Source of the DNA: a virus
Reading direction: 5' to 3' (one strand)
Virus record (IMG/VR): IMGVR_UViG_3300046007_002027
Location: 1 to 33,577 of that record
DNA: 33,577 nt
The translations under genes and the position numbers were made by a program. Numbering within the stretch: the stretch's first letter is position 1; each line of letters starts with the position of its first letter. Below are positions 27,668 through 33,577 of this stretch, in pieces. The notes beneath the pieces are model-generated. The model searched no databases. It was given only the letters and a program-made list of their open reading frames with translations, and was not told the DNA's origin.

Positions 27668-29661
27668 GAAATAAGGTAACTTTATTCGTAGGTGACCAGG
27701 AACTTGATATGTTCGGGGATGAGGATATTACGATTAACCTCTCCGTTCAAAACATTCAAGACATAAGCAAGGTCTTCACGGACTACACGCAAGGGTTCAG
27801 CGTTCCGGCATCACCCCGGAACAATTCAATCTTTGAGCATTACTACCGCACGGATATTGTCGGTGGTGCCGACTACCGATTGCGTGCCGAAGGACGCATT
27901 GAAATCAACGGATTGGTGTTCCGCTATGGCTCGATAGAGTTGGAGGGCGTACAGATGCGTAAGAATGCGCCCTATGCCTATGACGTCACCTTTTACGGGT
28001 TGTTGGTAAACCTAACCGACTTATTTGGGGAGGATTATTTGTACGACCTTGACCTTTCGGCATACAATCACACCTACGACCAAGAAACGATTCATTCAGG
28101 ATTAACGTCTAACGCTCTGGCTCCGGTAATCTACCCGCTAATCACCCCGCAGGACGTTTGGTTCTACGAGAGTGATAGTATGAATGGCGACCCGAACAAC
28201 ATTCACTTTCATAACGTCAACCAAGACCACGGAGTTCAATACTACAATCTAAAACCCGCTATCCCGGTAGAGCGCATCTTTGATGCGATTGCTGCTAAGT
28301 ACGGAGTCACGTTTAACATCACCAACATTGGTGACTTTGATAAGTTGTATATGTGGTGCCACCGCAGGGCGGAGTATATGTACGGCCCCGGTGTGTCGCT
28401 TACGCTTCCTTGGAATTTGGTTACGTTTAACGGCACGTCCACGCCTACCGAATTTGACATTGCAACTGAGACTTGGACGGTAACGGAATCCAATACATAC
28501 GATGTAACCATTACCACGGACAATGCCACGGTAGACTACGAGATAGGTGCATTTGTGAATGGGCAGTTGGTTCAGGCGTATGTAATCGATGCTCACCCAG
28601 CAGCATCCGAAACAAGAACATTTAGCATCGTCCTAACACTTGGTGATAAGGTTACCTTCTACACAAGAGCAAAAGAGTTCAATACGCTGACGCTTAAAGT
28701 TAGTTTGATTGAGGCGTATGTTGGTGCCACTCTGTATATGGACGCTACCAATAGTTCAACTCAAACAATAAATGCAGATGTAGACGTTTCGTCTAATATG
28801 CCAGAGCAGAAGGTATCTGACTTCGTATCTTCTATCTGCAAGATGTTTAATTTGGTGGTTATCCCAACGAGTTCTACGAGCTTTGATTTGTTGCCCTTAG
28901 GCGAATGGTATGCAAGTGGAGCAACAATCGACCTATCGCAATACTTCGACATCACAGAGAGCCAGGTAGAACGCCCGCAGTTGTACAAGCAAATTCAATT
29001 TCAGTACAACGAGACCGGAGCAATCACCGGAGAGCAATACCGCCTAACCAATAACGTGGGATATGGTGACCTAAGGGCGGAGTTTGTATTTGATACTACG
29101 GAAGAGTTGATGGTAGAGCCGCAATTTGACCAGATGCTTTTCAACATCTTGACAGACGAAGACGGTGGTGGTTTAACAGACATCCTCGCTGGTTATGCCG
29201 TCACCCGTGAACTGCAAACGTATGTCGGCCAACCATTCCTATTCTATGCTCCAGAGACCTATTTCATTGGTGATTTCCCGATTTCGTTTATTGACCTATC
29301 CAATATCATAACGGGAAACAATGCCGTGGAAGTAGATACACTTTGGTATTGCAACTCTTCATCTAAACCAACCAACGGAGCAACAACCTACTCCACAAAC
29401 TTCGGAGCAGACCTTGACCCGTACTTTTTGGAATCCGTAAATAACTCGTTGTACAATGCGTATTGGAAAGATTATATTGTAGACTTGTACGACCCTTCCC
29501 GTAGATTGGTACGCATTCCTGCTATTCTGCCTTTGGGCAAGATTCTAAATTTTGACCTAAAGAACAAGTTGTTATGGAATGGGCAGAGGTGGATTGTGAA
29601 TGTCGCAACATTCAATCTAACCACAGGAAGAGCAGAGTTTGAACTATTAAATGATGTATGA
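27664..29661 (+). CDS. Large tail/baseplate hub-like protein
   Basis: 665 residues. The N-terminal part (KVTLFVGDQELDMFGDEDIT, NIQDISKVFTDYTQGFSVPA, NSIFEHYYRTDIVGG, then RLRAEGRIEINGLVFRYGSI) is a pattern I recognise from Bacteroidota phage tail genes. The remainder is beta-rich with possible carbohydrate- or jelly-roll-like middle part (~260-360) and a C-terminal hub-like part (MFNLVVIPTSSTSFDLLPLG, VERPQLYKQIQFQYN). Large size and position just before the tape measure suggest a baseplate hub or tail-tip protein. No enzymatic motif is visible. Confidence 0.62.
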   Translation: MRNKVTLFVGDQELDMFGDEDITINLSVQNIQDISKVFTDYTQGFSVPASPRNNSIFEHYYRTDIVGGADYRLRAEGRIEINGLVFRYGSIELEGVQMRKNAPYAYDVTFYGLLVNLTDLFGEDYLYDLDLSAYNHTYDQETIHSGLTSNALAPVIYPLITPQDVWFYESDSMNGDPNNIHFHNVNQDHGVQYYNLKPAIPVERIFDAIAAKYGVTFNITNIGDFDKLYMWCHRRAEYMYGPGVSLTLPWNLVTFNGTSTPTEFDIATETWTVTESNTYDVTITTDNATVDYEIGAFVNGQLVQAYVIDAHPAASETRTFSIVLTLGDKVTFYTRAKEFNTLTLKVSLIEAYVGATLYMDATNSSTQTINADVDVSSNMPEQKVSDFVSSICKMFNLVVIPTSSTSFDLLPLGEWYASGATIDLSQYFDITESQVERPQLYKQIQFQYNETGAITGEQYRLTNNVGYGDLRAEFVFDTTEELMVEPQFDQMLFNILTDEDGGGLTDILAGYAVTRELQTYVGQPFLFYAPETYFIGDFPISFIDLSNIITGNNAVEVDTLWYCNSSSKPTNGATTYSTNFGADLDPYFLESVNNSLYNAYWKDYIVDLYDPSRRLVRIPAILPLGKILNFDLKNKLLWNGQRWIVNVATFNLTTGRAEFELLNDV

Positions 29662-29813
29662 GAGAATCCTATTTGAGTTATTTGGTGGAGGTTTTAAATA
29701 GCCAGCCCTATCTAGGGATAGACCACGACATTGAGATTGCAAAAGGAACGTATAAGTACACTAACGATAAAACCGAGGAGGGGATTAAAGAATGGCGATT
29801 GTCGAAACTGTAA
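29658..29813 (+). CDS. Small protein between baseplate and tape measure genes
   Basis: 51 residues: MRESYLSYLVEVLNSQPYLG, then IDHDIEIAKGTYKYTNDKTE and EGIKEWRLSKL. It starts in an ATGA overlap with the 665-residue gene and overlaps the tape measure by 22 bp in another frame. It is too short for a fold prediction; the tight overlaps suggest coupled translation. Confidence 0.55.
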   Translation: MRESYLSYLVEVLNSQPYLGIDHDIEIAKGTYKYTNDKTEEGIKEWRLSKL

Positions 29814-32080
29814 AAATTCAGGGTGATGGTACCGACTTACAGGCAACCATTGACAAGCTTAATGCTGCTGCTGAAAAGTTGGCTAAATCTATTGCTGCGG
29901 TTCAGAGTCAGTATAAAGATGGTTTTGATACGCTAGCCAATGGTGCAAAAAAAGCAGGCGCAGAAATAAATAACAACCTCAGCGGTTCTATTGATAAAAT
30001 ATCTGATTCTGTATCGGGGTTAGATAATAGCGGATTTAATTCTATAAGCAAGGGAGCAAGCGAAGCGGCATTAGAAATAAACAATAACCTTAGCGGTTCT
30101 ATTGACAAAGTATCAGAGAACATAGGCGCAATGCGTACTGACTCAAATAAGGGTTTTGGCGCAATAGCGAATGATGTAAGCAAGGTGTCTGAATCGGTGG
30201 CGGCTGACCTTGGTAATTTATCCAGTTCCGTAACGTCTGATGTCAACAAAATATCTAGCGCAATATCTGACTTAGACAATAGTGGATTCAACTCCATAGT
30301 TACCGGAGCGAATGAGGCGGCATCAGAAATCAATAACAACCTAAATGGTTCCATTGAGAACTTGTCGGAGAATATCGATGAGGTTTTTACCGATTCAAAA
30401 AAAGGTTTTAATGCAATAGCAACAGACGCAACTAAGGCATCTGAAGCAATAGGCGGTATTAAGATAGAACCTCTTAAACCCAAGATTGAAACAGAAGAAG
30501 CGAAAGAAGAGGTTGAAGAGCTTTCGGATTATATTAAAAAACTAATTACTTTACTTTCTGGCGTCCAAGCGCAAAGCAAGACCTCTTTTGAAAAAACAGA
30601 GACGGCAATAAAGGAAGTCCAGAAAGAAACCAAGAAGGCAAACAATACTTTTAAGGAAACAAAGACGAGCATTGAGGGGGTTCGCCAAGAGACCGAGAAG
30701 GCAGCGAATTCTTTCAAGGACTTGGCAAGTAGTGCGAAATCATTTGCCCTTGTTTCTCTTGCCCTTGATACGGCAAAGGATGCCTTCACCGCAAACCAAG
30801 CAGTAGCAGACGTATTTAACACCGCTCTTGGTGCTGTTCAGTTATCGGTATCACGAATTTTTGATTCTATCACAAAGGGCACTCCCTTGAATCTTGGAAC
30901 GGTTATTTCTGATTCTCAGGAGATTGTTAAATTAGAAAACCAAGCAGCTCTTGCGGCAGCAAAGAGAACAGAGGTTCAGTTATCGTATCAGTTGCTTGCC
31001 GAACAAGCCCGCCAAGAACGAGATAACGAATTCAATAGTATAGAATCAAGAATTGAAGCAAACGACATTCTAAACGATATTCTAACCGAGCAATTAGAAA
31101 AGGAAAAAGCATTGGTAGAACAAGTCGTTGCAGCCACCCAAGCGCAATACGAGAAGATACCAAGTATTGAAAACGAGGTTGCATTAATTCAGGCACGTAC
31201 CGAATTGGTAGATATTGAAGAGCGTGTTGCAGGTCAGCGTTCTGAGTTTCTGATGAATCAAATGTCCCTTAACCGGGAGATGGTTACCTACAATGAACTC
31301 ATCCAAAAAAACGGGGATGTTATTTATGATGAATACGTTATTATTTCAGGTATTGAGGAAAACCGAAGAAAGGCATTAGACCTTGAGTATAATAAGCAGG
31401 TAGAGATTCTTGACATAGAGATTGAGATTGCTCACCAACGACTTAAAAGCGCAGCAGAAGGAACCGTAGCGCAACAAGAGGCATACGATGCATACTTGCA
31501 ATTATTACAGGATAAATCGGCAGCAGAATCCCAATACGCACGGGATAGCAAGGAACTTGACCGAGAGGTAACTGCTGCAAAGTTTCAAATGGCTAAAGAC
31601 GGCATTGCGGCAATAAGTGCCTTGTCTGCTGCTTTTGCAAATGAAGACGAAGAATCTAAAAGGCAGCAGTTTGAGTTTCAAAAGAAATTATCACTTGCAA
31701 CTGCGGTTATTTCTGGTATTGAAGCAGTTCAGAACGCATACACTACCGCACAAAAGTCTCCGTACACCGCTGCCTTCCCTGGTTACCCTTATGTACAAGC
31801 AGGGCTTGCCGCAGCATTTAGCGTGGCTCAAGTTGCATCAATCGCACGAACTCAATACGATTCACCAGATACCAACTTTGATACCGGAGGTTCCGGAGCG
31901 CCCTCGCAGCCACAATTAACTCCGCAGTTTAATGTCGTTGGGCGTTCTGGTATTAACCAATTAGCGCAAAGCGTTAACGAGAGAAACCAACAACCTATTC
32001 AGGCGTATGTGGTAGCGGGTGAGGTTACCAACGCACAACAATTAGCAAGACGCAGAGCAAGAACCGCAACATTCGGATAA
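29792..32080 (+). CDS. Tail tape measure protein
   Basis: 762 residues. Residues ~1-45 form a helical start; ~45-225 hold tandem degenerate repeats of about 37 residues built on GFNSI..GA.EAA.EINNNL and GSI...SENI. Then come coiled coils (~235-310, ~390-590) and the hydrophobic region typical of tape-measure C-termini (SLATAVISGIEAVQNAYTTA, then PYVQAGLAAAFSVAQVASIA), ending in a Gly/Ser/Gln-rich tail. It sets tail length; at about 1.5 A per residue this predicts a tail of roughly 110 nm. The stop is immediately followed by the protease ATG (TAAATG). A second diverged copy of the last half begins the window. Confidence 0.82.
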   Translation: MAIVETVKIQGDGTDLQATIDKLNAAAEKLAKSIAAVQSQYKDGFDTLANGAKKAGAEINNNLSGSIDKISDSVSGLDNSGFNSISKGASEAALEINNNLSGSIDKVSENIGAMRTDSNKGFGAIANDVSKVSESVAADLGNLSSSVTSDVNKISSAISDLDNSGFNSIVTGANEAASEINNNLNGSIENLSENIDEVFTDSKKGFNAIATDATKASEAIGGIKIEPLKPKIETEEAKEEVEELSDYIKKLITLLSGVQAQSKTSFEKTETAIKEVQKETKKANNTFKETKTSIEGVRQETEKAANSFKDLASSAKSFALVSLALDTAKDAFTANQAVADVFNTALGAVQLSVSRIFDSITKGTPLNLGTVISDSQEIVKLENQAALAAAKRTEVQLSYQLLAEQARQERDNEFNSIESRIEANDILNDILTEQLEKEKALVEQVVAATQAQYEKIPSIENEVALIQARTELVDIEERVAGQRSEFLMNQMSLNREMVTYNELIQKNGDVIYDEYVIISGIEENRRKALDLEYNKQVEILDIEIEIAHQRLKSAAEGTVAQQEAYDAYLQLLQDKSAAESQYARDSKELDREVTAAKFQMAKDGIAAISALSAAFANEDEESKRQQFEFQKKLSLATAVISGIEAVQNAYTTAQKSPYTAAFPGYPYVQAGLAAAFSVAQVASIARTQYDSPDTNFDTGGSGAPSQPQLTPQFNVVGRSGINQLAQSVNERNQQPIQAYVVAGEVTNAQQLARRRARTATFG

Positions 32081-33016
32081 ATGAAGAAAGTAATTGAATT
32101 GGTTTTAGAAGAAACCGAAGGACTAAACGGCATCAACGCTATTTCCATCGTTGAACATCCAGCAATTGAGGAAAACTTTATCACCTTGGCTAAGGAGTAC
32201 GAGGTAGAGTTCAAAGCGCAAGACGAAGAGAAGCGTATCCTTATGGGCGCTGCTCTAATCCCAAACAAAACAATCTACCGCAACCAGGGAGGCGAAGAGT
32301 TCTACGTGTATTTCTCAAAGGAGACGGTACGCAAGGCATCGGAGTTGTTCTTGATGCGTGGATACCAAGGAAACACCACCCTTGAACACGCAGCTGAGTT
32401 AAGTGGTTTGTCGGTTGTTGAATCTTGGATTGTGGAAGACCCGCAAAAGGATAAGACCGCTATCTACGGACTGGAGTTGCCAGAAGGTACCTGGATGGTA
32501 TCTATGAAGGTCAACAACGATGACATCTGGAATAACTACGTAAAGACCGGACGTGTTAAGGGATTTTCTATTGAAGGGTACTTCGTTGATAAGATGCAAA
32601 TGGAATCCCACCTTGAGCGTATCGAAGAAGAGGAAGCAGAGTTTATGCTTTCCAATATAATCGCCAAGATTAAAAAGGATGGTCGTTTAAAGAGCAAGAA
32701 GCGAATCGAAATGGAATCGTATACGGATTACCCGGAAGCGGTTCGAAACAACGCAAAGCGAGGAATTGAACTAAACGAGAAAGGCGGTAACAAATGCGCT
32801 ACGGCAGTTGGCAAGATTCGAGCGCAACAACTCGCAGACGGACGTGCAATATCGGTAGAGACCATTACCCGTATGTATTCGTACCTATCCCGTGCAGAGG
32901 CGTACTACGATGAAAGCGATACCGCTGCTTGTGGTACTATTTCCTTCCTGCTATGGGGAGGTCTTGCCGCAAAGCGTTGGTCAGAATCTAAATTAAAAGA
33001 ATTAGGTAAACTATGA
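32081..33016 (+). CDS. XkdF-type prohead protease with C-terminal accessory domain (copy B)
   Basis: 311 residues, same domains as the gene at 1122: S78_2 domain ~5-175 with H103 and S115, and the accessory module ~211-308. Only residue 279 differs (Ser here). The DNA differs at many third positions (for example in the first 60 bases and around 32580-32760). The start is a clean TAA ATG junction instead of the TAATG of copy A. Confidence 0.82.
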   Translation: MKKVIELVLEETEGLNGINAISIVEHPAIEENFITLAKEYEVEFKAQDEEKRILMGAALIPNKTIYRNQGGEEFYVYFSKETVRKASELFLMRGYQGNTTLEHAAELSGLSVVESWIVEDPQKDKTAIYGLELPEGTWMVSMKVNNDDIWNNYVKTGRVKGFSIEGYFVDKMQMESHLERIEEEEAEFMLSNIIAKIKKDGRLKSKKRIEMESYTDYPEAVRNNAKRGIELNEKGGNKCATAVGKIRAQQLADGRAISVETITRMYSYLSRAEAYYDESDTAACGTISFLLWGGLAAKRWSESKLKELGKL

Positions 33017-33153
33017 AACAGACTCCAAGCCGTTCCTCACCAAAAGGAGACAAGCGTGGTTGCTTGTGCAAGAACAACACCTACTCAAAGAAGTGCTGCG
33101 ATGGTTCGCTCCAGGCACAGGGAGTGGGAGTTACCGTCAAAGTCCCAACCTAA
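33013..33153 (+). CDS. Small Cys-rich conserved protein (copy B)
   Basis: 46 residues, amino acid sequence the same as the gene at 2054; only silent base changes are seen (for example CCC/CCA and GGC/GGT). It starts in the same ATGA overlap with the protease. Confidence 0.75.
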   Translation: MKQTPSRSSPKGDKRGCLCKNNTYSKKCCDGSLQAQGVGVTVKVPT

Positions 33154-33189
33154 AAATGTAACAAAACCAATTAACGAGTAATTTGAATT

Positions 33190-33577
33190 ATGAAAGCAAC
33201 AGAAATTTTCCAGAAATTCTTTGCCGAACTGTCCGCAGTTGAGACATCCGAAGTTGAGTTGGCGCAAGCCAAACTCGATAACGGCACCGTCCTAGAAGCT
33301 GAATCATTTGAGGCAGGCCAACCCATTTTCATCGTATCAGAGGAAGACCGTATTGCAGTCCCAGTCGGTGAGTATCAAATGGAGGATGGCCGCATCTTGG
33401 TTGTAGTTGAAGAAGGTGTTATCGGTGAAATCAAAGAAGCAGCAGCCGAGGTAGAAGAAGAAGAGCCATCCGTTGAAATCGAGGTTGAAGCAGCCGTAGA
33501 GCCAACGATGGAAGACAAAATCAAGGAGATGGTTATGCCACTCATTGAAGAGATGAAAGCTGAGTTATCAGCAATCA
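33190..33577 (+). CDS. Capsid scaffold-like acidic protein (copy B, cut by window end)
   Basis: The first 129 codons of the scaffold-like gene, running off the right edge. It agrees with the gene at 2232 except for one visible substitution (VVVEEG here, VVAEEG there) and several silent changes. From about 33421 to the end the bases appear identical to copy A. Confidence 0.75.
   Translation, partial: MKATEIFQKFFAELSAVETSEVELAQAKLDNGTVLEAESFEAGQPIFIVSEEDRIAVPVGEYQMEDGRILVVVEEGVIGEIKEAAAEVEEEEPSVEIEVEAAVEPTMEDKIKEMVMPLIEEMKAELSAI

Larger units (their letters stand above)
30965..33577. repeat. Right member of the diverged terminal redundancy
   Basis: Homologous to 1-2619, with many mostly silent substitutions. 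The window ends in the middle of the scaffold gene, at the point corresponding to base 2619. See the left member for the interpretation. Confidence 0.85.

Noticed and set aside
1-33577. True tandem duplication of protease/scaffold genes within one virus
   Set aside because: The repeat lies exactly at the two ends and breaks off inside genes at both edges, as expected for overlapping ends of a circular or permuted genome.
1-33577. CRISPR array, integrase, repressor or attachment site
   Set aside because: No regularly spaced repeats and no tyrosine or serine recombinase or CI-like gene were seen; the iteron-like repeats at 11595 are too close together for a CRISPR array.

Overview
The window reads as an essentially complete, unclosed genome of a tailed phage (Caudoviricetes) infecting a member of the Bacteroidota. 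All believable genes lie on the + strand, packed with ATGA/TAATG overlaps. The Bacteroidota assignment rests on three things: early promoters of the TTG-N18/23-TAnnTTTG type, an absence of Shine-Dalgarno leaders, and a set of proteins that I recognise as recurrent in Bacteroidota phages (XkdF-type protease, DUF6712-like connector, MACAL-type tube protein, GCLCKNN..KCCDG small protein). No integrase, repressor or partition gene is visible, so a lytic lifestyle is the simpler reading. No DNA polymerase is visible either.

The two ends overlap. Bases 1-2619 correspond to about 30965-33577: the tape-measure C-terminus, protease, Cys-rich protein and scaffold. The copies are homologous but not identical, so the unit genome is about 30.96 kb and the ends appear to come from two related haplotypes.

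Layout: (a) 23355-33577, continuing at 1-11464, is the structural and lysis block. Its order is small and large terminase, a tail-assembly chaperone with a likely -1 frameshift on a T9 run, tail terminator-like and gp10-like proteins, two large tail/baseplate proteins, tape measure, protease, scaffold, major capsid, tube-like protein, helical proteins, portal, connector, adhesin, holin-like membrane proteins, M15 endolysin and a spanin with both a lipobox and a C-terminal membrane anchor. (b) 11465-11761 is an AT-rich, repeat-bearing intergenic region that separates late from early genes and is a candidate origin or control region. (c) 11762-17005 holds early genes: DUF3310, RusA-like resolvase, a RecA-fold/DnaB-like ATPase, a DnaA-domain-IV-like HTH protein, a sigma-like factor, a PD-(D/E)XK nuclease and many small proteins. 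It also holds an odd 121-nt tRNA-like RNA followed by its own terminator. (d) 17006-20824 holds small proteins, a RecE-like exonuclease, zinc-ribbon proteins and two HNH endonucleases. (e) 20821-23331 is an accessory cassette of a PP-loop/PAPS-reductase-like enzyme, a small protein and two glycosyltransferases.

The replication genes would take over the host polymerase and process recombination intermediates. The sigma-like factor could switch transcription to late genes, whose upstream regions lack the early -7 box. The terminase and structural genes then build the virion, and the holin, endolysin and spanin open the cell. The most unusual items are the tRNA-like RNA, the promoter plus ACACCTAAAA leader element, the frameshifted chaperone, an out-of-frame basic gene hidden in a membrane-protein gene, and the diverged terminal copies.
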